Of a stretch of DNA of 64,000 nt, positions 1 through 12,560 are shown piece after piece. The translations under genes and the position numbers were made by a program. Every line of letters begins with the position of its first letter. Positions within the stretch are counted from its first letter, which is position 1. Source of the stretch: Odontesthes bonariensis (lineage: Eukaryota; Chordata; Actinopteri; Atheriniformes; Atherinopsidae); contig NC_134510.1 in the NCBI RefSeq assembly GCF_027942865.1, positions 24,297,209 to 24,361,208 of the forward strand. Reading direction: 5' to 3'. The notes under the pieces were generated by a model. It was not told the DNA's origin, made no database searches, and was given only the letters and a program-made list of their open reading frames with translations.

Positions 1-1771
<1,771 letters not shown>

Positions 1772-2974
1772 CCATTCCCCAGCCACAAACTCGCTGACAG
1801 ACAGCTCCCCGACCAATCAGCACAGCGGGACGTGAGCCGGAGGTGTGTGTTTGTATGTGTTGGGGGGAGTGGGTGGGTCTAAGTTTAACTGTGTCTACGG
1901 AACTGGAGTCACAAATGCTACTGAACAGCAATCACGTCCATTAACTATATGGCAAAGTTTTTTGCAACAAACTACTGTTTTTTTATGCGTGCAGATGAAG
2001 GAAAATACCATCAAACTCCAACCTACAATTTTTTGTCCAGATGCTAAACAGACTGACCTCCCCTTTCTGGTAAAAAGGGGTTCCTCCTTGTTCCCCTCGT
2101 CAGCGTTTCAGGGAGCGAGGATGCTCAGATTTACGTCTGTTGAACCTTACGCCAGCCGATCAACACTGACTGACACGTCACATGCCCGTTTTTAACTACA
2201 ACAGACATCACTCAATGACAATGTTGACTGATATAATATCAGAAAGTTCATATCGAGGTTCTTGTACTTACTTTTTTGTTTATCAGAAATCCACCATGTC
2301 AGTGATCTGATTCAGCATATTTTATTATAGCATAGCAACCTACCACAATATAGCGTTGAGTATATATTATAAAGATTTCTCCATGTTAGCCCATGCCAGG
2401 TTATGTTGCTGATGGAGAGGCAAAGGTGTGTTGTATGATTGTACAGATATAAAAGGAATGTGATATAACCCGTACTGCACAGCCCATGATGTGTACATTA
2501 ACACAAAATGTGTAAAAGCAACAGATTGTGAAGGAAAATACATAAAGGATGCTTACACTAATGAAAGAGCCAGGTTGCATTATGACAGAGAAGTCAAAGA
2601 GATAAGGCAATAGATTATGCATGGACAGTTTTTGTGGAGAACAGCCAGAGTGCATAGCAGCTGATGAGACTTGCTCCTGAGAAATAGAGCTTACGTACGA
2701 CAGACAGTGGAATGTGATTTCGCCAAGAAGGAGTATTTAGAGCTGAGTTAGGAGGAGACAAGGAGCACTATTATATAAAGTAAAATGTAAATCAAATCAT
2801 ATTGATGGACAGATGGGGGTTTTATCATGGATATTGAGCAATTATGTGTATTAACATGCGCTTTCACTGCTGTTTATTTTGTCATTTCTCTGATTACCAG
2901 ACTAGAGTAAGACAGTGTCTCACATGTACTTCTTTGTTTTTTTTCTGTCCTCTCCTCTTATTTAAAGCATAAAA

Positions 2975-3024
2975 ACACACACACATATATATATATCTAT
3001 ATATATATAGATATATATATACAT
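2975..3024. repeat. (CA)n/(TA)n microsatellite
   Basis: A short CA run passes into an interrupted TA tract. It lies in the presumed chrnb2 3' UTR. Confidence 0.85.
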
Positions 3025-3863
3025 GTATGGGTATTATGTGAATGGCTGTCCCATACCTCTCTGTATTGTCACATCTGTGAGATGTTCAGACAAGCATAAA
3101 GTCTTTGTATCTCCCCGCCACCCATTCGATTAACTCCACCAACCTCTCTCCGTTCCTCCCCCCCTTGTTGGGTCTTCCATGGGCACATACTGTTTGACAT
3201 CTCTCCATTTACAATAACATTAACCCACTCATTCATGCACTTTATCTTTTCAGTGTAGCTGTTTTATTTCCACAATCTTCCCAGGTTCTTAAACCATGAT
3301 GCAAAGGGCCTCCTCTGGCACATGTGCAATTGAATGGGAGAGAAAAGCCAACAGTGAGGCGGTTGTAGATGGCATTAAGTCATGCAAAATCTATGAAAAA
3401 TTAAATAATGAGTAGAGAAGAGGAAAAAAGCTGGAGAGGCAGAGGGAATGTACTCTTAGTGTTCTTGCTGCATAGGAAAAGCACTATAAACCCCAGGAAG
3501 AAAATGTTGTCTAATCCCTGTCACTGTCATCAGCTGTGAGTTTCGCAGGCTTTTTACAGTTGTGAGCCCAAGTCTGCAGCTCCACTCAGTTCCGGACTGG
3601 AAGCCGTCTGCCTCTTGAGCATGGGATTACCCGTGGGGATCCCCGGCAGATCTCCGAACGAGTGTGAAAAGCCTTTCATAGACCTGTGAAAACTGTTGGC
3701 TGCATGGCTCCGCATGGAGAAAGTGCTGCTGCTCATTCTCTTTTTGCGCTCTGTAACCTTTTCGCTCTCCTTCCTTGCCTCTCACTTCCTATCATGCGCC
3801 CTCATCTTTCGCCTTCCCCTTCCAGACTCTAAATTCTGCTCCTGTGCACACCCTAGCCAGTCC

Positions 3864-3869
3864 AATAAA
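3864..3869 (+). promoter_or_regulatory. chrnb2: candidate polyadenylation signal of chrnb2
   Basis: A perfect AATAAA is followed about 25-40 nt later by a GT/T-rich stretch (TGTCTGTGTGGCATG then a T run), the usual downstream element. This gives a 3' UTR of about 2.1 kb. Another AATAAA near 4530 is an alternative. Confidence 0.5.
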
Positions 3870-4573
3870 GGTTGTAGGTTCAGATTAATTATGTCTGTGT
3901 GGCATGTTTTTTTTTTTTTTTAACTCTCTCCCTCTTTCTCCCACACACACAAAACCTGATTCTATAAATGACTGTATTACCCCAATTTCCCATTAATCTT
4001 ACACCACAGGATAAAAAGAAAGAAAGAAAGATTTCCTGGCTTTCTAAAATTGAAGCTTGCGGCTTCCCCTCTGTAAACACACACATACCCACGTACTCAG
4101 AGAGTGCTATTTTGTTTTTCCTTTAGGAAGCAGCACTTTTAAACAATTGTGGGTGTTGGACTTATCCAAGGCCACTCCTGTTACTCACTATTCTGCTGTA
4201 AAAACTGGAATTTATGTCGAGTCATTACCTGTAAAAATGAAACATTTAGTTTTTTTTGGAGGAACAGCTTGATGAGCTTTACACCAAAACCACTGTAAAA
4301 GCTCCTCAAATTTAAAACTCAGCCAGACTTACAGACAACCCTTTACACTGTTTATTCTTGAATATGACATAGGTATCTACAGTCCACATCCATCCGCTAT
4401 TGGCATCCATGTGGCAAAGGAAATTAGAAGAAAAACAAGAAACATGTAATCCTGTCACTGAACTGCTGGTATCAAACAAGGGCAACTTGCTGCCACCTGC
4501 TGCTCATCATTTGTTCTTACTTTCTGCTGCAATAAAGCACAGCCAACATTGCATTGTTTGAGTAAAGTTCACA

Positions 4574-4579
4574 TTTATT
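4574..4579 (-). promoter_or_regulatory. s100a1: candidate polyadenylation signal of s100a1
   Basis: AATAAA on the minus strand, about 340 nt beyond the s100a1 stop codon. It lies tail-to-tail with the possible chrnb2 signal near 4530. Confidence 0.5.
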
Positions 4580-4914
4580 CTTTCCAGGGTGGAAATTCTT
4601 CAGCTTGAAGTTGTAACACAATGCACGAAAAGGAAAAAGAATGGGAGATATTCACATACGCAACAACAACAACAGCTGACTTAGACTCCAGATTTTCACA
4701 TTGCACCAATCATACAGTTTCAGTGGGACATTGCAGACAAATAGACAAACACGCAACAATTACTGCTCAGGTTAGTATATGTGTGTGTATTTGTGTACAT
4801 TAATTCCATGACAGGATGTTTCTAGATGGGAATTCTCCCCTGACTTGGATGTTCCATCCCTGGAGCATGCAGATATGGATTTGCAGAGTGGATATCTTTG
4901 TACAGTGGATGTGC

Positions 4915-5335
4915 TCACTTCTTCTTCTCTTGCTTGTCGTTGTACTCCAGGAAGAAGTCGTTACAGGCCACAGTAAGAGCTCCAACCAGGATGATGAACT
5001 CTGTAAAATCTACCTCTCCATCGTTGTTAGAATCTAGGTCTCCCATCACCTTATCCACTGCCTCTTTGTCTTGGGCATTCTGCATGTGTGAGGATAGCAG
5101 TAAAAACAAAGAAATTGACCCAAACTTATATACACATGTGCGTACATTTTGTGTACTTAATGTGCTTCCTTACCCCCAGGTAGTTGCCAAGCTCTGTGGT
5201 AAGCATCTCTTTGAGCTCAGCCCTGCTCAGTGTGTATTTGTCCCCCTCGTTTCCAGAGTATTTATGGAAGGTCTTGATCAGGAGCTGCATGGCGTTCTCC
5301 AGGGTGGAGGCATTCTCTGAGTTGGGCAAAGACAT
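4915..5335 (-). CDS. s100a1: S100-A1 calcium-binding protein
   Basis: A two-exon gene: coding exon 1 at 5335-5174 (54 codons) and exon 2 at 5079-4915 (54 codons plus TGA), joined in phase 0, 108 aa. This is the standard S100 layout, with one EF-hand per exon. EF-hand 1 is the S100 pseudo-loop ([16 protein letters not shown], residues about 26-41). EF-hand 2 is canonical ([12 protein letters not shown], about 70-81). The segment GEVDF followed by [13 protein letters not shown] matches remembered human S100A1 (GEVDF, LVAALTVACNNFF) better than other paralogues. S100A1 is a dimeric calcium sensor known to modulate ryanodine receptors and SERCA in muscle. The acidic/lysine tail [10 protein letters not shown] is longer than in mammals. 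An untranslated exon upstream is annotated separately. Confidence 0.9.
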
Positions 5336-6295
5336 TCTGGAGAGGGAAAGGGGTTGACGGGTGGGTCGTTGTCAGAGCAAATCAAGCAATCTGAGATAAG
5401 TCCAATGCAGAAAAATCAATACTGGTGAAAGCCTCTGCTGGTGCTCTTTCTCTTGTATCTCTCTTAAACGCAATCAGTCCAGCTGAGAGATAAACGGACA
5501 GATGAAAACATAAGAAAAACTCACGTAGAAAAGTAAAGAAATACAGCACCATCCCTGAGTTAACTATGACTGATTTAGTGACTGATGAAGTATTTGCTGA
5601 GATGGAAATCCTGTTCAAGTATCAAGTTTGCTCTGCTTCCTCATATGAAGTGTTTCCTGCCTGCCAGCGGCCCTGATAAGATTGTATGAGAGATAAACTG
5701 ATCCTGAATCAGTTTGTTTCTTTGTCCCAGTGTGAGGACCTCTAGGAGTCAGCAGCCGGACATGTGATTCAGCTGATACGAGTGAAACTCTAAGCTGACT
5801 AAAAAGCCCAACCAGAGGATGAGATGTAACTGGAACACATAGAGGCAACCTTATCTGGCTTTTACTTTAGCTCAACCGGATGGCAGAAAAACACTAGAGA
5901 CAGGTGTAAGTCCTTGCTTTTCATGAACCTATATATCACCTTTAAACTGTGAGGACTTTTCCTGCCACTCACATCTCGCATCAGTGTTTGCCCTTAACCC
6001 TAGTTCTCTCAAGAGCATGAATCATTAGTATAAGAAATGTTCTTCCCTGCTGCTGTTTAGATAACAAGAAAAACTGAGGGTTTATAGTTCATCAGTGAAT
6101 AAACTGATCTCTCCGTCCTTGTTGCGCAATGGCTGTCAAACAACCAGCCCACTTAAAGAGCATGCAATGTTCTGGTTGTATCTGAAGAAAGTCTGCTATT
6201 AGTAATGATTATCAGAGAGAAACTCAGAGGAATGCAGACACACAGTTGCCAGTGTGGACATCTGTGTAAAACATCTTCCAATTTTAGTTTCTTAC

Positions 6296-6390
6296 CTGAG
6301 CACAGGTGAAGTGTCGGCCTGCTGGTTAGATGCGGAGAGGGGAGAAAATTTCGGATGACGGGGTGGATGTGGGAGACAGCTTCTTAAATA
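6296..6390 (-). promoter_or_regulatory. s100a1: putative s100a1 promoter and 5' untranslated exon
   Basis: On the minus strand a TATA-like TATTTAAG lies at 6381-6390. About 30 nt downstream a short exon would begin, ending at a strong donor CTCAG|GTAAG (exon edge 6296). This exon-1-noncoding arrangement is usual for S100 genes, with the ATG in exon 2 (5335). Inferred from signals only. Confidence 0.45.
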
Positions 6391-7902
6391 CATCCCTTAC
6401 TCCACCCAGCCCACCTCTCCCCCCCTCCACCACCACCAAACCCCCCTCCTCTCCACCTTCTCTGTTTACACATCAGACACCTGCCGCCCGGTAAATAGCC
6501 ACCTGCCCCTCATTGCGCGACTTGTCAGAGATGACATATTCCCTGAATACTGCAGTGCTGCTGTAAATGCGGCAGGGCATTAAGTAAATTGAAGTACCCA
6601 CAAAATGACCACACACAACAAATACCCTTGTTTTTTCAAATGTTATCAGATTTCACCTCACCCATTGATCAAGTAACTCAGCAGATATTGGGGATAGATA
6701 GTGAGTTTGTGAAAGGCAGATTTAGCAGTGTTCGTACTCGTATGATCACAACTCACTAGAAAAACAGGTTTTCCTAAGCAAAGTAGACCGCCGTATATCA
6801 CTTGATATGTTCCACTTTGCGGTTGCGACAGTGGATCATCCAGAATCTCTGCTTCACAACCGTTTTGTAGTTCATGTCATAACAAAGAATGGGCTTTTGC
6901 AGGGAGTGCTAAACTAAATACTACGTCAAGACCGAGTTGAGTAACCTCATCATTTTAGAGATGTGTCTGGTTTTAAGCAACAGAGAGAGTGGTGGGGTGA
7001 ATGTAGGGATTAGATGTTTAATGGGGGAGTGGAGGGTCATGCCTGATATAGTATCCGAAGGATTAGTGCAGCACCAATGAATGGAGCCATCACACCTGGC
7101 GACCATGCAGAGAAATCCCCACACAAAGGAGAACATGACAATGAAAGGACATGCACACATACACACTTTTACAAACATATTGGCACCTTAAGCTCCAAAA
7201 CGCACTGTGCGAACAGGCAAACAACAGTTGGAGAGAAACTTCTGAACAGGAACAGAAACATACTCCAAATAGTCAGCTGAAGGTACATATTGGCAGGAAC
7301 AGAAACAGACTTTAAATAGTTTGTGTCATAAATCCACCTAACTTTGAAGTAGTATCATGGAGACAGAAAGAGCCAAAGTGCACGAAAAGTAAATGAACCA
7401 TAGGAAGCTAAAGCTAAAGGTTCATATTATCATGTATATTTGAGTAAAGTTGTAGAAGACTCTTCTGAAAGTAAACAACATGAGCATTAATGCAGAGTCA
7501 CTTTTGTGTCAACATGTCATGAAATATATCTAACAGATATAGATATATACTATCTATATCAGTATATTGTGTCAGTGAGTGGGGTAGCCCCGTATGTGTG
7601 TGCATGCCTGAATGCACCATATGTGTGTATAGTGTTGCAGACTGGAGGGTGCCACACAATGGGAAGCATACTGTATGTCAGGATCGGGTTGCAATAGTTG
7701 ATGCATCTAAAGGCTGATGAGTTAGACATATTTAGAAAGTGATGCAGGCACCTATGAAGTGAGGCAGGTATCACTGCACTGTTTCCTATCGGACAATGTC
7801 AAACCATTCCAGGGAAACCACCCAACATGTGCGGTTTAAAATGGAGTTTAATAGGTAGTAACAAGACGGAACCAAACAACAATTAAGTTTTAATATAAAG
7901 AC
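6391..7902. other. intergenic, s100a1 to second S100 gene
   Basis: AT-rich sequence with no recognisable exon, RNA gene or complete transposon. The open frames are short and lack family features. Confidence 0.5.
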
Positions 7903-7908
7903 TTTATT
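7903..7908 (-). promoter_or_regulatory. candidate polyadenylation signal of second S100 gene
   Basis: AATAAA on the minus strand, about 260 nt past the stop codon at 8171, in an A/T-rich setting. Confidence 0.5.
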
Positions 7909-8170
7909 TTGAGAACACAATGCATATTGTTTGTGTAACTGTTATTAAAAAAAGACCAGCTCTGGGAATTATTATGCTTGCCTGACAGTGACAGTTAAGA
8001 GAAAAGAAAAAGCTGACTTAATAGATTTCAAAGATGTAGTTCAGAACATTACACAATTCAGTAAAATGATTATGGACTGCAGTGAAAAAGAAGCATACAT
8101 ATTGGCTGTAATGTTTAGAAGTGAGAAAAGGAGGGGAGTCAATTCGAAGATCCCCTGAAGATGACTGCCT

Positions 8171-8549
8171 CTACGATGAATTTGCATTGGATCCAGACTT
8201 GCTCTGACTGAGGGAGTTGGCCAGGTAGCCAATCAGGGAGAGGTATTCCTGGAAGCTGACCTTTCCATCGCTGTTCTCATCCAGTCCCTGCTGCATCTCT
8301 TTAATTGCAGAGCTGCTGTTTGTATCCTGAAGTGAGCAGAATGGGATAGGAAAAAGCAGATATGACAGACAATGATCTGATATTCTCATTCACATGACGG
8401 TTATCCACAAAAAGAACACCCGCTCTCACCTCCATCATGCCACCGAGCTGTTTTTGGACCAGTTTCTTGAAGGATTTGCTATCTAGGTTCTCCTTCCCAT
8501 TGGAAGAACTAAGAAACGTGGTCACCAGTGTCTTAATGGCTGACTCCAT
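8171..8549 (-). CDS. S100 family protein (S100A13/A14/A16-like)
   Basis: Coding exon 1 at 8549-8430 (40 codons) and exon 2 at 8326-8171 (51 codons plus TAG) join in phase 0 to give 91 aa. EF-hand 1 is short and has lost most acidic residues (SSSNGKENLDSKSF, residues about 14-27), so it probably binds calcium weakly. EF-hand 2 is canonical (DENSDGKVSFQE, about 56-67). The helix after it (YLSLIGYLA) resembles the remembered S100A13 and S100A16 segments (EYWRLIGELA, EYWTLIG). The C-terminus is Ser/Asn-rich. The start was chosen because MESAI aligns with family N-termini and an acceptor-like CTCTAATACAG sits 2 nt before the ATG, implying an upstream untranslated exon. The family is certain; the paralogue is not, because fish S100 naming is not one-to-one with mammals. 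Confidence 0.85.
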
Positions 8550-10229
8550 ATCTGTATTAGAGTGAAAGACAAGAGCACAAAGCAGCGAGGTGGAGTGAGC
8601 GTAGCAAGTGGCAAGAAGAGATATGGCCATATCAGAGACTCTCAGACATAAACGTTATACCGTTAGGTACAATTCTCATGAATTTCATTGATATGAAAAC
8701 GCATTTACATTGAGCCTTGAGTGAATAAAGGACTCTCCTTATCTTTAGTGCATTTGGTTGGATTGCAGATAGGTCTGCATAGATTTTCAGTCATCTAGGC
8801 TGTGGTGTTCCTGTTAGCTTGAATAAAAAGTGCCTAGACTTTTGTTTTTCTTATTGGTTCTCTAAGACCTTTCATCAAGAACTTAAATGCCAAAGACAAC
8901 TTTGTCTTTAGTTAGAACTGATGAAGTGGGTTAGAAGTGGGAAATATGAAAGAAAATGTTGCGATATCAACAAAAAATTGTATTTAATCAGAAAAACAAC
9001 AATGTCCCGTCATGTAAGAAAGATTAGGTTTAGAAACTGTATTTGAACTTAACATGCTTATGTGTCCTACACAAATGATGATAGCATGGAGGCTGAGGTT
9101 AACAGAGCGAAATAGACTTTGCGATATGAGAGGCTGAAGTGAAGGGGAGTCTCTCAAGGTAAACACAATGGGAGCTATGATCTCTGACGGTGGACATCTG
9201 ATCCTTCAAACCACACAGGAGGCTGAAAGTTCAGATTACTGCCAAATGCCCGTCTCCTGCAGCACACATCCACACACACTGTAGGAATACATGACCCATG
9301 CTATACACAATCATGACCTGAAAAACATCACCCAACCAATCGAGTAAACACCAGCAGTCTGAACACCAACACTGTGTGCTGTTCTTATTGTTGGGCTAAA
9401 AATCCAAATGGTATATTTTATATAAAACACTAGTTGTGTCCCAATTCCTTAACGCATGGCAGCTTTACATAAATCTTAATTGTGTTGCAACACAACAAAG
9501 ATGTGGCAGGAAGTCAGCCTGCACATTACCGTCAACTCCAGGCTTTTTTTCTCACAGAGAACATTCTGACATGTCACTGCAGCACAGTCGCACAGTTGGG
9601 AATAATGAAAGTAATGAAGCTGGAGTCATTTAACTGCTGGTGTTTCAGGGTCCTTGCATTGTGCATGCTGGCACACTGTCATAGTTTTCTGGGACACTAC
9701 TACAGAGCAGAGCCCTTCTTGGCAACACGTGTGCCTTTTCAGCTATGACAAATATGTCCTGGGAACCAGGTCTGCTGCTTCACAACACAATGCACAAATG
9801 AAAAAGAGAGGCAATGATGAAAGAAACTGAGGAACACTGCTTACAAAGAAAACAGTATATTACCACTTTGGAGCCTTTCCCTGTGAAATTCAATTGAAAG
9901 TGCCATTCCAAAGAAATAAGGTGGGACCCAGATCCATCCTGCATACTGCAGATAATAGTGCTTGAAAGTCACTTATTAGTCAACTTATTTATTATAGATT
10001 TTTGCATGATTTTGACATAATCAGCAGATTCTTACACAAGCTGTAAGAGTAGACACAGAGAAACTAATTAAACAAGTGAGACTAAAATATTCCCCTCTGT
10101 CACTTATTAATTTGAGTAAATGATCCAATATCAATTATCTTTGACAGTCAAAATTCTTTGTGACTCTTTGCTTCCAATATGTAGTGAGACCCTTTTGTTC
10201 AGCAATGACTAATATTGCAGTTACTACAA
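8550..10229. other. intergenic or 5' intron sequence
   Basis: No coding exon recognised. If the second S100 gene has a distant untranslated first exon, this is part of its first intron. Single-copy-looking AT-rich DNA. Confidence 0.4.
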
Positions 10230-10911
10230 CAAGCAGCCCCTGTCCCTGATCTATCAAAGGCTTTTGACACCGCAGATCCTAATTGCTAAAGCAAAGACTT
10301 TCCAATGTAGCACTGTCAGATCATACTGTGAGAGGCTTTGAAAATGATCTTCCTGGCAGATTTCACTGCATGAAGGTGCAAGGTATCACATCCAGTTATC
10401 TCAGTGTAACAAAAGGTGTTCCCCTGGGTTCACTCCTGTTGCTTTTATCTTGACTGACTGTAATAGTCATTTTTACTTTTATGCTGATGATACAGTGGTT
10501 TACTACTCTGCCCCCACACCTAACCAGACAGTATCCTAAAAATGAAAAGCTGTTTATACTGTCCAATTTACCTTTTTTGATTTGAAGTTTGTTCTGAATG
10601 CCAACAAAATCAGTCACGATGCTCTGAAAATGCAAAAAAGCCCCAGAACCTTCCACTCATTATTACTTTTTAAGGCTTTGAGATTGCTTCAGTATATCAA
10701 CACAAGCACGAAGGAATTCAAATTGAGGATTTATTGTTTTTAGTGGCTTTTATCCAGCAACTGGTGACAAAAATTGAAGCTGCAATAGTAGAAAAGTATA
10801 GCACACCAAACACTGCAGAAAGTTGCTGATCTCTGAACAAATCCTTAAAAAAAGTGTTGCACATTCTGGATGCATATGCATCCAAATTTACTGATCAACG
10901 TTTCAGCCTTA

Positions 10912-11390
10912 AGGCTGATTTATACCTCTTTTAACTGCCCGTGCGCTTGCGTCTTGCGCTTGCGTTAATGGCTCGAGACGTTTATGCTTCATTTTGCTTT
11001 GTTGGCGGTTGCGTGTGCTGCGAGGCGATTCACCGCCCGGACAGTAGGTGGAGCAGCGGGTTTTCTAATTTGACAAGCCTACTACGATGAAAGGAAATTC
11101 ACCGCCAGGACCTCTTCGGCAAGTCTCTCTTCGGCAAGTCTCTCTTCAAGTGGATTCATGCTTCTTCTTCTTCTTCTTCTTCGCTTTCTACCTTGGCGTT
11201 TGAAAACAGCGGCCTTTTATTAGGGGATGAAACCGGAAGATGAACACACCGCTGGATGTGATGTAGATAGTGGCTTGCGCTCGCGTCTTGCGTGAAGTTT
11301 AGAAAATTGAGGTGACACACGCAAGCACGCAAGTGGGGGCTTGCGTTGTGTCTTGCGTTGCATCTTGCGTCACCGACCATAAATCAGGCT
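10912..11390. mobile_element. non-autonomous PIF/Harbinger-like DNA transposon (MITE), 479 bp
   Basis: The ends are inverted copies: AGGCTGATTTAT on the left and ATAAATCAGGCT on the right, with one mismatch. They are flanked by the direct duplication TTA (10909-10911 and 11391-11393), the target-site type of PIF/Harbinger elements. The interior is CpG-rich with repeated GCTTGCG/CTTGCGT words and a (CTT)n run near 11160. It encodes no transposase. Removing the element and one TTA restores a continuous sequence through GCCTTAAGGCC, supporting true insertion. Confidence 0.75.
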
Positions 11391-11544
11391 TTAAGGCCTT
11401 CAAGATTAGTGCAAGTAAGACACAACTTGTTTGTTTTATAGGCCACACCCTAGTCACACATCTGGAGGTGATTACACAATCATTCTCCAGCAACAGGGTG
11501 ATGTAAACAAACCACCTTTTTAGAATAACAAGGAGCCACAATCA

Positions 11545-11910
11545 TCCAACCATTTTCTATACCCGCTTAATCCAACTGTAGGGTCGCAGGGGGGCTGAAG
11601 CCTATCCCAGACATCATTGAGCAAGAGGCAAGTTACACCCTGGACAGGACGCCAGTCCATCACAGGGCCACATATAGACAAACGAGACAAATGCCCACAC
11701 ACACGCTCACACTCACTCCTAGGGACAATTTAGAGACACCGATTAACCTGACATGCATGCTTTTGGACAGTGGGAGGAAGCCGGAGTACCCGGAGAGGAC
11801 CCATGGGGAGAACATGCAAGCTCTCCACAGAAAGGCACCAGCCGGGAATCGAACCCTCTTGCTGTGAGGCGATGGTGCTAACCACCACAGCACCGTGCAG
11901 CCCTGGCTCA
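11545..11910 (-). mobile_element. short retroposed element (LINE tail or SINE type) with 12-bp target duplication
   Basis: This stretch matches a very common fish interspersed repeat: TTTCTATACCCGCTTA, then GGGTCGCAGGGGGGCTG, then GGACAATTTAGAGACACC, then GGGAGGAAGCCGGAGTACCC, then GGGAATCGAACCC. It is bracketed by a perfect 12-bp direct repeat, GAGCCACAATCA at 11533-11544 and 11911-11922, the signature of target-primed insertion. The CATCC-like left end is probably the tail, so the element is read on the minus strand. The family name is not certain (L2-derived suspected). Confidence 0.75.
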
Positions 11911-12560
11911 GAGCCACAATCAGTATATTTGAATGCATATAGACTCGGAGTGTGCATCACTTTTTGCAAAGTTTCTGAATTTGCAACTGTTTTTTCAAGC
12001 CTTCTCTTTACTTTCAGGCCAAGAGGAGACTTGTCCCCACCACTTCTGTATCTTTGCTAGACTATGGAGATGTCAACGCGTGCATGCATCTTTACAATGC
12101 TTACAAGCTACCATGAAGCACTGATATTCATCACAAACCTTAAAACCCTTACTCGTGGTTCTAGATTGTATACTCAGGTCGGACGGTCTGATTGATCCTC
12201 CCATAAGTTGAAAAACATTGGAACATTTTTTATATTCAAAGCTATTCTTGGTCTGGTTCCATCCCATCTATAGGCTAAATCATTCAAACACGTTGTTGTC
12301 TTTGCTCTCAAGACTTATACCATCAAACACTCCTGTGAAGAGGAAAAATGAAAATCCAGCTCTGAAGTGTTCAAACTCTTTAGAAATAATTCCGTAACAT
12401 TTTCCAGCTGGTGAGATCAACAACTCCTCATTATTCGGATTCTCAGAAGAATCCTTTGTTCGTGCTATGATACACTTCCGCAAACATGTGTTGTGAAAAG
12501 CAGACTTTGTCAGATCTTTGTTCTGAAGTAAAACAGGGTGCCCACTCACCACCGATCATT

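Larger units (their letters stand above)
10230..12560 (+). mobile_element. degraded LINE (non-LTR retrotransposon) relic, interrupted by two later insertions
   Basis: Around 10240-10660, translated fragments in shifting frames resemble reverse transcriptase: DLSKAFDTADPN, then KGVP, then FYADDTVVYYSA (the YADD-type catalytic box), then LKFVLNANK-like text. Around 12050-12280 fragments such as LDYGDVNACMHLYNA and a YKAILGL-like stretch match the C-terminal part of common fish LINEs. Many stops and frameshifts show it is long dead. The middle is split by a Harbinger-like MITE (10912-11390) and a retroposon (11545-11910). Sequence at 10690-10910 may belong to another repeat. Clade assignment (L2/Rex-like) is uncertain. 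Confidence 0.6.

Noticed and set aside
3554-3736. A 60-codon minus-strand frame with protein-like text (MKGFSHSFGDLPGIPTGNPM)
   Set aside because: It is antisense to the chrnb2 3' UTR, with no splice partners or family match. One such frame is expected by chance.
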